A DNA stretch of 64,000 bases from Spirometra erinaceieuropaei (taxonomy: Eukaryota > Platyhelminthes > Cestoda > Diphyllobothriidea > Diphyllobothriidae), in NCBI GenBank assembly GCA_902702965.1, contig CACRXP010000893.1:141911-205910 (forward strand), given 5' to 3'. A model generated the notes under the pieces. That model was not told where the DNA came from. It made no database searches and saw only the letters and a list, made by a program, of their open reading frames with translations. Numbering within the stretch: position 1 is the first letter of the stretch; each line of letters opens with the position of its first letter. Shown piece by piece: positions 21,935-34,499 of this stretch. Made by a program: the position numbers and the translations under genes.

Positions 21935-24900
21935 CGCAAGGTTCTCCAAAAGAAATTGTTAAAGATCAGAATCGAAGGGTTAAACAAAGTATTTTCTGAA
22001 AATCTGGACATAAGCGTAGGCGCCAATAGGTGCATACAATATTCACTGTATCACTCAGGGTTGGATAAACTTTATTAATTTATTTGTATAACGTAAGTGT
22101 TGATGTCGTACTTCTGACCAGCCGACATTGTGTATGTCAATAAAACTTGCCTAAAGGAGAACCAACTTATTGGAGTGCAAACTCTGATGGTTGTTTGCTC
22201 AATTCAATTATGGAGTTGTGCACAACAAAGGAAGTATTGATAAGCGACAATGTTTATGTCTGCCGTGGTAGTTATCAAGAGCGCAACACAGTTCCTAAAA
22301 TTATCCAATAATATTTGCATGTGCGGTTGATTCATGTCTAGGGACTTCATTCTTTATTATTATGTTTAGTTGCTTGTCGATTTTTGATGTCATCAAAAGA
22401 GAGTTTAGGCTTTTCTCGAAGTCATTGAGCGCGAGAACACGGTTAAGCCTACAGCAGTCGGTTCCGAGTAATCTTCATTCAACGATGCTGAGATTAGCTG
22501 AAAGCCGCCAAATTCATACAGGCCGGCACGCATCTGTCACACAGGCGATGTTGACAGATGGTCACGCACGGCTGGTTCTGGAGCACGCCCGGAAATTAAA
22601 GCTGAAAAACATGGTGGGCAATTTATTTAAAAAGGATGCATAACAAGGGCTGAAAATAAGTCGTTCAATAAACGAGTGGAAAAGCTGTAAATGAAAGAGA
22701 TTAAATGTCTAAAAAAGAACAGCTCTGGAAATCCACGTCAGTACATTCTTAAAAGCGACCCAAATATTTCCAGGTGCGCGTAAACTTTCCGCAAACTTGG
22801 ATGATTTCAAAGATGGGACAACTGTACTACGTAGTGTGTTTCAACTGGCAAATGTGATTTGGGTAAAGCAATTAAGCGGTTGAAAAAATGATGGCGATCA
22901 AACCATGCAAACACAAAGGGAGAGCCCAGTCAAGAGCCGGGCAGTACTAAATGAGGTTCCGCGATTTAAGCCAGCATATCCGATAAACCGAAGTTGTGTA
23001 TGAAAATTCCTGAAATAATCCGAATGTTCAATTATCGGAGTAGGAAGGTGATCACCCAGAAGGGATCATAGATCGAGTGCATTCTGGGCACAAAGATAAG
23101 GAGGAGATAAATGCAGTCATGAAGACAGAAGTGAACTCTACGGCAAGCCTCGGGAGATGGATCATAGAATCCCACTCAGAGTCTTTTTCTGTTCAAATTT
23201 CCTATAAAAATGGCAGCTAAGACATCATCGCACGTAAGTCTCCAGGTTTCGGCCTGTGCGGTAGGTATGTAAATAGAGCTGGCTTAAAGTCGAACATCGC
23301 TCATAATACAAAAGAAACAATTTGATATTGCCTTTTTAGGTGTGTTTATTTTGTTTAAGATACCATATGAATTCCAAAGGAAGCAATTTTATAAATACAG
23401 AGCTTTTATTTTCTATTATTTAAATCCACTCCAGGTTAATCGATTTGGCAGAAAATTATCATTTTGTTTGTTAACCGCCGAGTGAGCACCCATTGCGCAG
23501 GAAGAGAATCGGAGTAGGAAGCAACGTTAACGAGCATATATTCTTATCAGTAGATATCTTAATTTGGCGATAAAATTGTAAGTTTATATAGATAAAACTG
23601 AAGGCGTGTACACGAAATAGCTGGCGATCCTGAATGCATACATGCTGCACATTGCCAAACACGCTGTTTATCGGAGAGTATTGCGCATCATTGATCGACG
23701 GAGGTAGTTAACTGCGGAAGATCCCACCGGTGTGATGTGGTAGGTAGAGGACAAAGGACATTCGTCGAAAATGCACCATGTAGTTGTTATTTGATAAGCA
23801 GCAAAATATGGACTTCCATACAGTGAAAATGAAAAAATTAAAAATCAAGGCATTTAATACAGTGTGCTCCGTTTAACGCAGTTATCTGTCATCGGGTCTT
23901 CACAGAACGAAATGTGCTCTACATGAGACTGGCACAATTCTGGCAAGCCTTCACGAGTTCACTGACAATGACTCAACGGTAAGACTATTAAGCCATCTGA
24001 CAACCGTATCTGTTCTGACGCAGTGTGTTTCCTTTTATAACTCAGATCACAGAGAATTTCAAGGCCAATTTATTCTATGCCGTTCTTCGGAAACGCCTTT
24101 AAACATCTCACGAAAGTATATACGCGCAATAGCATGTCAGACCAGAACTTGTCAAACTCCTTTACAACTGCAACGTGCAACCCAGACAAATGAAAACGAA
24201 TAAGCAATATGATGTAAATGGCATATGGAGTGGAAATTGGGTCATTATTTGTGACGCAATCCTTAATTCAAACTTGCGTAAAAGTGGTACATAATTGAAT
24301 GTAACTTTTTCTAATAGCAGAATAAAAGAATGTGGCACAAAAATATTTCCGCGACGTGATGAATTGATTCTAAATCATGTTGGCGCCATTCAGAATGAAT
24401 ATACTTGTATTTTCCTGAGACTCGAAAGAATTCTGAAAGTGTTTAAAATAAAGCGGAAGCTTATAACGCTAGTTTGATGTAACTTTCATTAATTTCAGAT
24501 CTATGCATGCGTATGCTGTCGCGGTATTGCAGCGAAACGACATTGAGGTTTTTATTGAAAATAGGTTTTAGGCTGTGAGCATTGTCGCTATATCTATATA
24601 CTCTTTTGCCGTCGAAAGCCACTTAGTAATATAGACGAACCATAGTAGAAAACATTTGGTTATGCAGAAGTCCTGCAAACACATGGAAATATATGGATCT
24701 GAATTCGTCCATTTCTCGCAATGTACAAGAATGCATTACCGGAGGAGGTAACTTTAGACATCCAGTCTTTACCTTTCGTGGATTTCCCACTCGATTTTTG
24801 GGCTTTCGATTACACCTCCTTTCGCGCATCCTCTTGAAATGGGTTTCCTGCCCTGTTCTTCACCTTCAATTACTGTGCATGTTCTAGACCAAGGCATGCG

Positions 24901-25330
24901 TGACCATATGTCAACATCGTCTGATTGACAGATGCATGCCGGCCTTTACGCATTGGCGGCATTCAGCCAATGTCAGCATCGTTGAATGAACATTAGTCAG
25001 AACCGGCTGTTGTAGGCCTTGCAGTGTTCTCTCTGGCAGTGACTATGTGGATAGTCTGAACAAGCAATCGAACCTACTACTAACGCACAGAGTCATCAGT
25101 CAAGAATCAACCGCCCCATCATAGCTATATTTGGATATTTTAGGGGTGGCGTCCCGCTAAAGATACCTATGACATCGAACATAAACGTCGTCTCTTATCT
25201 ACACTTTTTGTTATGGACAACTCCATAGTTAAAATTGAGCAAGCAGTCATCAGAGGTTGCGCTGGAATGACTTGAATATTCTTCAAGCAAAATCTACTAA
25301 GTAGCAGAAGGTCGGCTGGTCACAAATAGG
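21935..25330 (+). repeat. Central module, copy B, with long inverted ends
   Basis: The two ends, about 22105-22690 and 24800-25330, are inverted copies of each other. Each runs from ctgaccagccgac through aataatattt-type sequence to the block containing gctgaaagccgcca. Between them are blocks shared with copies A and C2, including the open-frame block at about 23926-24212. The arrangement resembles a foldback element or a small palindrome. Sequence beyond the ends also matches between copies (25380-25960 with 33830-34440), so module limits may be wider than the inverted ends. Confidence 0.6.
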
Positions 25331-26000
25331 AGACCCACCCACAGGTTTTGTAAATTACCTGCTCGTCCATTTGTTCCATGTCGTCAATGCGGGACCCCAA
25401 AATGATGGTTCTGCATAAACGGATTGTACACGTCTAATGGTCTTTTTAACCTGAGTGATCAAATGCAGTATTCAATGCGTTGGTCGGCCATGCACTGTAT
25501 TTAATTGCGACTCCTATTCTCGTGTCCCAATCCTCACTTTGACCCTACATTTAAAAGTAAATTAACAGTAATTTCAACTGAATATTACTCCTAGTGATAA
25601 CGCTGGCACTTAATATAATACCAGGCTTAAGCCAAAATTTATCCTAAAAGTTTATCACAAGCTCATTAATAATTCCGATTACCATATCCCGCTTCCCATC
25701 AAAACCTCTTCCAGGAATTATTTGACGACATTAAGATTCACGCATGTAACACATCTGCTCAAATTACGTTGCAGATCTTACATCTTAACTCACTATCAGA
25801 GGCATTATTGTGCGAGGTTTAGATTTCATGCGTGTGAAAATTCCAAATCCAAAATCAGGATAACTGTCAAGGAATTTATGTGACGAGATACATGATTGAC
25901 AGAACGGGTGTAGGTCATAAATTTGAGGTCGACGAAAGTGACTCATATGTTGGCTGACAGTGGAGTTCCGAAGCGATTCCTGTTTACTTCTTTTTGGTTT
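25331..26000 (+). repeat. Flank duplicated directly at 33830-34440
   Basis: Direct match to 33830-34440, including gtcgtcaatgcggga near 25380 and 33825, and ttccaggaattatttgacg near 25710 and 34170. This shows that module B and module C2 were duplicated together with their downstream flank. No gene is evident. Confidence 0.65.
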
Positions 26001-26799
26001 TTTCTTAACATCCGGTTTAAAACTTTTCTAACCTGACGTTCGTTTTCGTTCAAACTTGTGGAAATGTTGCTTGATAAAAGTAGGTGCAAGAATTTTATTT
26101 CACAATAAAACGACTTTTCCTTAGAGAAGTCGAAAGCAGCGTTTAAGGCATAAAATGTCCTATGTTAATACTTGTTTCAGACTTCCGTTGCGGATCTGCG
26201 AGTGTTTATATTTGAGGGAAGACTAATCTGTCTACGAGAGTTCTACCAAACAGAGCATGCACACACGTTATTATAATAATCCGGCGAGTGGCTAGGTAGG
26301 CTCGTTAATGGCATTGTTCGGGAAAAGTTGAGCTTCATCCGGTTTCGCTGTAGTGCCCATGTTCTGCGAATTAGCACTAGCTTGCCCCCCTGCCTTTCAT
26401 TTCCGATTGCATTTTACTTACTCTCTAAATCCCGCGAGTGGCTGCATCTCAGAAAGAGTGTGTACATGTCACCTTCAGATACACCAAACATCGATTCACA
26501 GCCGTTTTCCTGCGGGTGCAAAGAGGTCTGCTTGCGCTGCCTTGGCATTCCTAATCGACAAGTTTCCAGGACCGGCATTTTAACTAAAATTGCTTAAGTA
26601 GATAATCATATGTATTAAATCAAGCGAGACTGCGGGACTAAACATCACCTGAAATTGGACAGTAACTTGTTGCTCTTAAAGGTTATAAACAGGAAAGTGC
26701 TCTATCACTAATAATTCAAATTACAAAATCTCTGGATGAAAAAAACCCTCCTGATACGCAGGAAACTGATGTGGTCAATTGGCTGAAATATAGGTCCAT
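26001..26799. other. Apparently single-copy spacer at the centre
   Basis: I find no second copy of this 800-bp stretch in the window. It has an 89-aa open frame at 26328-26597 (+) with six cysteines but no recognisable domain, start context or splice sites. It lies near the symmetry centre of the central block pair. Confidence 0.4.
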
Positions 26800-28030
26800 T
26801 AAATAAATCTAGCGGTTATGATGGTATATGTCCTGAGCAAAATGGATAACAACTTCTGCTGGTCTGATACACACTGTTATTACTGCATAGCAAATAAAGC
26901 AGAAACAGTGGTTAACCGCTGTTGCCATATTTTCAGTGGATGCTGCGTAATAAACGCCCGCTCAGGATTGTTCTCTACAAGAAGGCTATGTTCCAGTGTC
27001 CGCAATAAGTGCAGGAGAATGAATTTTGGTAATTGATTTCATAAGATGCGTTTGTTAAATATGTCGGCTCTGCAAGATCTTGTCAAGGAAAGATTTTACA
27101 TCCATGTAGTTTTATTGGAGAGTACTTTTTTTTAATACAAATGTTCACATTCAGAAGTTACCTTAATTGTTAAACGCAGATTAGCGGAATATATATCGGC
27201 GACATAGGCTGATTCATCCATGTCATTTTTATGGACAATAAATTTGTTTACTTACAAGTTCTACAACACCACTTTACGCATTTTGTAAAAATTATTTGCA
27301 GTTCGTTTAGCCATAAAGTCTGCAGTTTCCACGCAGAAGGCAAAAGTACTCTTCTGCATCTTTTTTGCTCAGAAACCTACCTGGAAGCTTTAACTATACA
27401 ATTTCCTCCAGAGATGCGTTAGTTATCAGAAGAATTGTGTGGCTTATTTATGGGCAGTTTGCAAATTGTTATGATGTTAAAAAGCGTGACTCTATTGCAC
27501 ATTTGGACTAATTTGGGGTCGATGTTAACGAAAAAACTAAAAATGCTATAAACAGTGCTTTCGGGGGGGACTCAAATCTTAGCCAAATCCTCAGTCACAT
27601 CTTTCGACCTACAGTTAGTAAGCCCCGTCCTCCCATCAACGTTTCTCTCGTGCCAGCATCATTAAAATTATTCTTCGCTAAAATTCAATCAAATTGGGTG
27701 TTAAGGTCACTTCTAGTGCACGTATCCATGATGCGGTCAACTAGGACCGCCTGACATCGCTACACGGTCCTCATCTGTTAGAATGCTTACAAGTGGCTTT
27801 TCCTTTATTAGTAATCGGTTTTTCCGCAGTTATTCTTTTTGACGTTTTGACAAACATATGATTGGTTGACCTGTCGGCAGTTCGACGGCGCATGCCGATG
27901 AAGTCTTTTCTAAAGCAGATTATGAATTTTCAGTGCTCAATCAAACGGGGGCGCGTCATTATATAAACAGGAATACAAACTGCGACAGACTGGTCTTTGA
28001 AAATGCGTAGAAGTGTTTCCTATTTTTTTC
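26800..28030 (-). repeat. Central inverted block, right copy
   Basis: Reverse-complement partner of 20700-21930. Frames open in the left copy are broken here by stops (for example after RPRLIEH near 27930). Sequence from 28030 to 28380 is AT-rich with no feature I can name. Confidence 0.6.
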
Positions 28031-28379
28031 TACACATATTAATAAGCATATTGTTTGGATGTGACAGATCAAAGCAGGTCCTATGACATGGCGTTTATAG
28101 ACTAATAAATTGATATGGCTAAAGATTCGAGGTCCAGATACTGTATCGCGTTCATCATCCCCCGAAAAAGACGAAGAAGATAGGGCGCATTCATAGACTA
28201 ATAAGTGAAATTCAAGTTTTTCTCACCTTCAGGCTGAGACAATCAAGTAGATATCTCAGCTGTTTTTTGGAATAATAGGCAATGGCTTTAGCAGTTGGAC
28301 TTCAAATATCATGCAGTATTGTTAGCAGCAAAATAAACAGGTTATTAATATGAGTTACGTAGCAATTTTGTCGCGAATT

Positions 28380-29504
28380 CCGGAATAATGGGATGCACGC
28401 AAGGTTCTCCACAACACGTTGGTGAATATGATATTTGAAGGGTAATACAGCGAGTTTCCAGAAAAGTTATTCATAAGCATAGGTGCCAAAAGCCGTGCAA
28501 AATATATTATCTAATTACTCAGTGTTGGATTCACTTTAGTAATTTTTTTCATAACTCAAGTGTTGATGCCGTACTTGTGACCAGCCGACATTGTGTATGT
28601 TAATAAAACTTGCCTAAATGTGAATCAACTTATTGGAGTACTAACTCTGATAATTATTTGCTTAATTCAATTACGGAGTTGTGCACAACAAAGAAATTAT
28701 TGATAAGCGACGATGTTTATGTCTGACGTAGTAGTTATCAAGAGCGCGACACAGTTCCTAAAAATATCGAATAATATTTGCATGTGCGGTTACTTCATGT
28801 CTAGTGACTTCATTCTTTTTTATTATATTTAGTTGCTTGTCGATTTTTGATGTCATCAAAAGAGAGCTTAGGCTTTTCTCGAAGTCATTGACCGCGAGAA
28901 CACCGTAAAGCCTACAGCAGCCGGTTCTGAGTAATCTTCATTCAACAAAGCTGACATTGGCTGAAAGCCGCCAATGCATACAGGGCGGCATTCATCTGTC
29001 ACACAGGCGATGTTGACAAATGGTCACGCAGGGTTGTTTCAGGAGCATGCAATGAAATTTATGGTGAAAAGAAGGGCGGAAAACGTATTTAAAAAGGACG
29101 CATAAAAGGGCTGAAAATAAGTGACCCCTTAAACGAATAAAAAAATTGCAGAGGGAAGAGTTTGAATGTCTTAAAATGAACAGCACTGGAAAACCATTTC
29201 AGTGCATTCTTAGAATAGACCCAAATATTTCCATGTGCTCGTAAACTTTCCGCAAACTTGGATGTTTTCTATCATAGGACAACTGTACCGATTAGTGTGT
29301 ATCAACTGGCAAAAGGTGATTTGGATAAAGCAATTAAGCGGTTGAAAAAATGATGGCGATCGAACCATGTAAACACAGATGGAGAGCCCAGTCTAGATCC
29401 GGGCAGAAATAAATGAGGCGCCGCAATTTAAGCCAATGCAACTGATAATCCTACGTTTTGCATGGAAATTCCTCAAAACATCCGAATGTTTAATTATCCG
29501 AATC
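28380..29504 (+). repeat. Central module, copy C1 (partial)
   Basis: This direct copy of 21935-23030 includes the left inverted end and about 400 bp beyond it. It stops at ttaattatccgaatcgg (near 29500), where PLE-E begins. The match is continuous, so PLE-E interrupted or joined the module here. Confidence 0.65.
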
Positions 29505-30690
29505 GGAACCACCGATACCGAGGAGCTTGTCCAAAATTTCAACAGTGCGCGCCCCTCGCTAAAGTTTACTGCAGAGACCGAGGCAGATAACGAACTTGCC
29601 TTTCTTGATGTCCTTCTGCACAGGCAAGAAGATGGGTCTATCCAGCGCAGGGTGCTCCGAAAGAAAACCTGGACGGGACAATACGTTACTTTCCACAGTT
29701 TAGTTCCCCTAAACATCAAACGGAATTTAGTCCAGGGATTGGCGGCTAGAGTGAGACGCATCTGCTCACCTGAAGCTATTGAAGAAGAACTTCAACAGCT
29801 ACGGAACACACTTCGGGAGAACGGATACCCAGATAGATTTATCCTCCGAAATAATGGGGAACGCGTTGAAAAACCCACTGTTGCGACTGCAGAAAAGAAA
29901 GATTGCCTTTTAGAGGAGACGCAGAGAGCGAACTAGTCCGACGGCGCTTAACTACAACTATCACGAGGGCATTCCCTGCGGCGAATTTACGCGTATGCTT
30001 ACAAACTCTCCTCTCCTACGTTTGGGAGGTAAAGACAGACTACCGTTGGGGGCCACATCAGTGTGCATTTATTTATTCACTTGCTCCTGTGGAGCAGGAT
30101 TAATCGGCCGCACAACGAGACGCCTGGTAAAGAGGGTGTGTGAACATGTGCCCGCCTGGCTAGACAGAGGTGAGACCCGGTCGATTTCGAGTTCTATTCT
30201 CGCGCATATAATCGATACGAATAACCGAGTCGATGCCAAGAAAGCATTTCAGGTTGTCTACCAGACACCAACATACTTCTCTAAAGGCCTTTGCCAACGG
30301 ATCCTAGCAACGGCCGAGGCAGTAGCGATACGGTTTGTGAATCCGGTGTTATGCTGTCAGAAAACTCTGACACAAGCGATTTCGCTGCCGTGGCCAACGC
30401 CAACCCCAAGTGATGAAGCCATGCCGCCTTAAATCCCTAATCACGATATTGGGTACTCCGTGTACTCAACCCAAGATCATTACTCAAAGACTCTCTTACC
30501 CCCCTACCCTAGCTCTGACGACTAACACCCACCGACATTCTCATGCGGGCGGCGTGGAGATGATGAGTGTGAGTGACTTAATAGCCCTTGAGGCATCTAT
30601 AAATACTGTTGATTTTGCACATTTTCTTTCGTTCATGTACTAGTAATGGCCTGAGGAAGAATTACCGAAAACGTGCGTTCGCCAACATGA
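29505..30690 (+). mobile_element. PLE-E: reverse transcriptase thumb and GIY-YIG, central region only
   Basis: This 5'-truncated Penelope-like element belongs to a family distinct from the others here. The thumb keeps EADNELAFLDVLLHRQEDGS (about 29583-29640) and ends near NGYPDRFIL. After a frame change near 29936 the nuclease follows: GATSVCIYLFTCSCGAG, then LIGRTTRRLVKRVCEH (about 30045-30150), with GIY as CIY and YIG as LIG. It continues to SLPWPTPTPS (about 30400) and a 3' tail ending in a hammerhead-like CTGAGGA to GAAAACGT at about 30652-30680. It separates modules C1 and C2 and is absent from copies A and B, so it is relatively young here. One frameshift and changed core residues suggest it is dead. 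Confidence 0.85.
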
Positions 30691-33600
30691 CTTTCCAATA
30701 ATATTTGTTTGTTCGGTTAATTCATGTCTGGTGACTTCATTCTTTAGTATCATATTTAATTGCTTGTTGATTTATGAGGTCAACAAAACAGAGTTTAGGC
30801 TTTTCTCACAGTCATTGGGAGGAAGAACACCGTAATGCCTATAGCATTCGGTTTTGCCTAATCTTCATTCAACGATACTGACATTAGCTGAAAGCCACCA
30901 ATGCATACGGGTCGGCATTCAGCTGTCAAGCAGACGATGTTGGCTCTCAGGGCTGCTTCTGGAGCATGCACGGGAATTGAAGGGAAAAACAGAGCGGGAA
31001 AATTGTTCCAAAGGATGTATTAAAAGAGGTAAAGTCAATGTGCCCAAAAACAATCCGAATGTTTAATTATCGGAGTGGGAATTTCTGTCAGTCATTGGAC
31101 AGTGGCAGTCTGGCAGTAGGTTTTGAATTGTGTGACAACGGAAGGAGATCTCCCAGATGGGATTACATATCGAGTGAATTCATGGCATAAAGTTAAGGAA
31201 GAGATAAATGCAGTCATGAAGACAGTCGTTAATTCTACGTCTAGCCTCGGGAGATGGATCGCAGAATCGAACTCATAGTCTCCTTCTGTTCAAATATCCT
31301 ATAACAATGGCAGCTAAGACATCATCGCACGTAAGTCTACAGGTTTCGGCCTGTGGCGTAGGTGTGTAAATAGAGCTAGCGTAGATTCGAAAATCACACA
31401 TAATACTAAATAAACAAACTGAATTTGCCTATTTAGGTGTGCTTATTTTGTTTTGGAACCCTTATGAATTCCAATGGATTCAATTTTATAAACAAAGGGG
31501 TTTATTATTCTACTGTTTAACTACACTTCAGGTCAATCGATTTGGCCGAAAAATACCATTCTGTTTGTTTACCGCCCAGTGAATACACATTGCGCATGAA
31601 AAGAATCGGACTAGGAAGCGACGTAAATGTGCATATTGTCTCATCAGTAGGTAAATATATTTAGAGGTATGAATTTAACTTTATACAGATAAAACTGATG
31701 GCGTGCACACGCAATAGCTGGATATCCTGAATGCATACGTGCCGCACATTTCCAAGCACGCTGTTTATCGGAGGAAGTAAATTTCGGAAGATCACAGTGG
31801 TGTGATGTGCTGGTAGAGGATATGGGGATATTCGTGGAAAAATTTTCATAGAATTGTTGTTTGATAACAAAAATAAAAATAGACGGCGAATCAACTTCCA
31901 TACAGTGAAATTAGATAATCAAAATCAAGGCATTTAATACAGTGTGCAGCGTTTAAAGCAGTTATCTGAGAACGGGTCTCCAGAGAACTAAATTGGCTCT
32001 AGCAGACAGTGGCACAAGTCTGGCAAGCCTTCACGAGTTCACTGACAATGACTCAACGGTAGGACTATTAAGCCATCTGACAACCGTATCTGTTCAGACG
32101 CGGTGGGTTACCTTTTATAACTCGGATCACCGATTCTTGCAAGACCAATTTTTTATGCCGTTCTTCAGGAGCCCCTTCATATTTCTCAAGAAATTATACA
32201 CGCGGAATATCCTGTCAGATCAGAACTCGTTAAAATCATTTAAATCTATAACTTGTAACCCAGAAAATGAAAACGATTAAGATGCCTTCTAATAGCTGGC
32301 AATATGATGAAACTGGCATATGTAGTGCAATTTTGGTCATTATACGTGACGTAATCCTTAATTCAATCTTGCGGAAAAGTTTTAAATCACTGAATGTTAC
32401 GTTTTCTAAAAGCATTTTAAAAGACTGTGGCACACAAATGTTTCCGCAACGTGATAAATTTATTATAAATCATGTTGGCGCCATTCAGAATGAATATACT
32501 TGTATTTTCATGAGACTAGAAAGACTTCTGAAAGATTTTAAAATAACGCGGACATTTATAACACAAGTTTAATGTAACTTCCATTAATTTCAGATCTATG
32601 CATGCGTATGCTGTCGCGGTATTGAAGCGAAACGACATTGAGATTTTTTTGAAAATATGGTTAAGTCTGTTAGCATTGTCGCTATATCTTTCTACTCTTT
32701 TGCCTTCGAAAGCCATTTATAAGTACAATAAAACCATCGCAGAAAAAATTTGGTTATGCAGAACGCCTGCAGAAACATGGAAATATATGGGTCTACATTC
32801 GTCCATTTCTCGCAGTGATCAAGTATGCAGTACAGGATGAGGTAATTTTTAGACATCCTGTATTTTCCTTTCGTGGATTTCCCACTCGCTTTTTTGGCTT
32901 TCGATATTAATTGTTTTTTTGCATACTCATGAATTGAGTTTCACGCCCTGTTCTTCACCTTCAATTTCCGTCCATGGTCTAGAACCAGTCATGCGTATAC
33001 TTATGTCAACATCGTCTGTTTCACAGATGCATGCCGGCCTTTACGCATTGGCGGCATTCAGCCAATGTCAGCATCGTTGAATGAATATTAGTCAGAACCG
33101 GCTGCTGTAGGCTTTGCAGTGTTCTCTCTGGCACGGACTATGTGGATGGTCTGAACAAGCAATCGAACCTACTACTCACGTACAGAGTCATCAGTCAAGA
33201 ATCAACCGCCCCATCACAGCTATCTTTTGATATTTTAGGGGTTGTGTCACGCTCCACGCAACTACGACATCGAACAAAACGTCGTCTCTTATCAACACTT
33301 TATTTGTTATGGACAACTCCATAGTTAAAATTAAGCAAACAATTATCAAAAGTTGCGCTAGAATGAGTTGAATATTCGGCTTGAATACAATGTCGCAACA
33401 CTTAGAATTGTCTATTCCCCCACCAGCCTGTCTTACGGGCGGACTACTACTACTACCACCACTAATACTATTACTACTACCACCACCAACACTACTTCTG
33501 CTACTACTACCACTTCTACCGCTGTTACTACTAATACTACCACTGGCGGGAATACAGTGTCGCAACACTGAAGAAAACTTTTTCCCCCGTCTACCACCAC

Positions 33601-33820
33601 TGATACGGCGAATACTACTAATACTCCTACTATTAGTACTACTACTACTACCACCGCCACCACGGCTGCCAATGCTACTCTACCAACGCTTACAATATGG
33701 GTAACTAACTGCAATAATACTAGCATCAGTAACGGAGTGTTGCAACAGTGGTAGCCAACCGAATATTCTTCGAGCAGAATCTACTAAGTAGCAGAAGGTC
33801 GGCTGGTCTCAAATAGGAGA
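30690..33820 (+). repeat. Central module, copy C2
   Basis: This copy runs from the left inverted end (30690-31020) straight into the block at 31030, as in copy A, and then follows copy B to the right inverted end (about 32880-33820). The frame at 31993-32280 repeats DNDSTVGLLSHLTTVSV but shifts after about 50 codons relative to copies A and B. The right inverted end is interrupted by the DNA transposon at 33378-33760. Confidence 0.65.
33370..33768. mobile_element. Non-autonomous DNA transposon (MITE-like), 383 bp with 8-bp target duplication
   Basis: The paralogous site in copy B has a single gaatattc (25274-25281). Here it appears twice, at 33370-33377 and 33761-33768, around 383 extra bases. 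The ends are inverted: ggcttgaatacaatgtcgca on the left against ggttggctaccactgttgca on the right, with about 17 of 25 positions matching and a shared gcaacact. A third copy of that subterminal motif lies at 33551-33569. The interior is built of ACT, ACC and AAT trinucleotides (33441-33660). An 8-bp duplication fits the hAT, P or Merlin superfamilies; GG ends lean to Merlin. It encodes no transposase. The open frames through the triplets are compositional. Confidence 0.8.
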
Positions 33821-34499
33821 CCGACCCGCAGGTCGTCAATGCGGGATCCTAAAATGATGGTTCTGTATAAACGGATTGTACACGTCTAATTGTCTTTTTA
33901 ACCTGAGTGATCAAATGCAGTATTCAATGCGTCGGTCGGCCATGCACTGTATTTAATTGCGACTCCTATTCTCGTGTCCCAATCCTCACTTTGGCACTAC
34001 ATTGAAAACTTAATTAACAGTATTCGCAACTGAATATTACCCCTGGTAATAAGTCTGGCACTTAATATTGTCCCAGATCTAGGCCAAACTTTTTCTTGAC
34101 TTAAAGTTTAACACATGCTCACCAATAATACGGATCATCATATCCCGCTTCCCATCAAAACCTCTTCCAGGAATTATTTGACGACATTAAGATTCACGCA
34201 TGTAACACATCTGCTCAAATTACGTTGCAGATCTCACATCTTAACCCACTATCATAGACATTATTGTGTGAGGTTTAGATCTCATGCGTGTAAACATTCC
34301 AACTCCAAAATCAGGATACCTGTCAAGGAACTTATGTGACGAGATGCAAGATTGACAGAACGGGTGTAGGTCATAAATTTGAGGTCGACGTAAGTGACTC
34401 AAGTGTTGGCTAGCAGCGGCGTATCGATTGGGATTCCTGTTTATGTCTTTTTGCCTTTTTCTTAAGTTAAGGTTTTAAACTGTTCTAACCGTCAGTAGA

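Noticed and set aside
23926..24212. A coding exon conserved in three module copies (also 19334-19552 and 31993-32260).
   Set aside because: Two copies keep the frame, but copy C2 has a two-base deletion. Changes between copies are mostly non-synonymous and splice sites are not shared. Kept only as an open-frame block.
33368..33571. A threonine-rich secreted (mucin-like) protein encoded by the triplet region.
   Set aside because: The threonine runs come from ACT/ACC triplets inside the inserted transposon. All frames through it look repetitive, and there is no start context or signal peptide.
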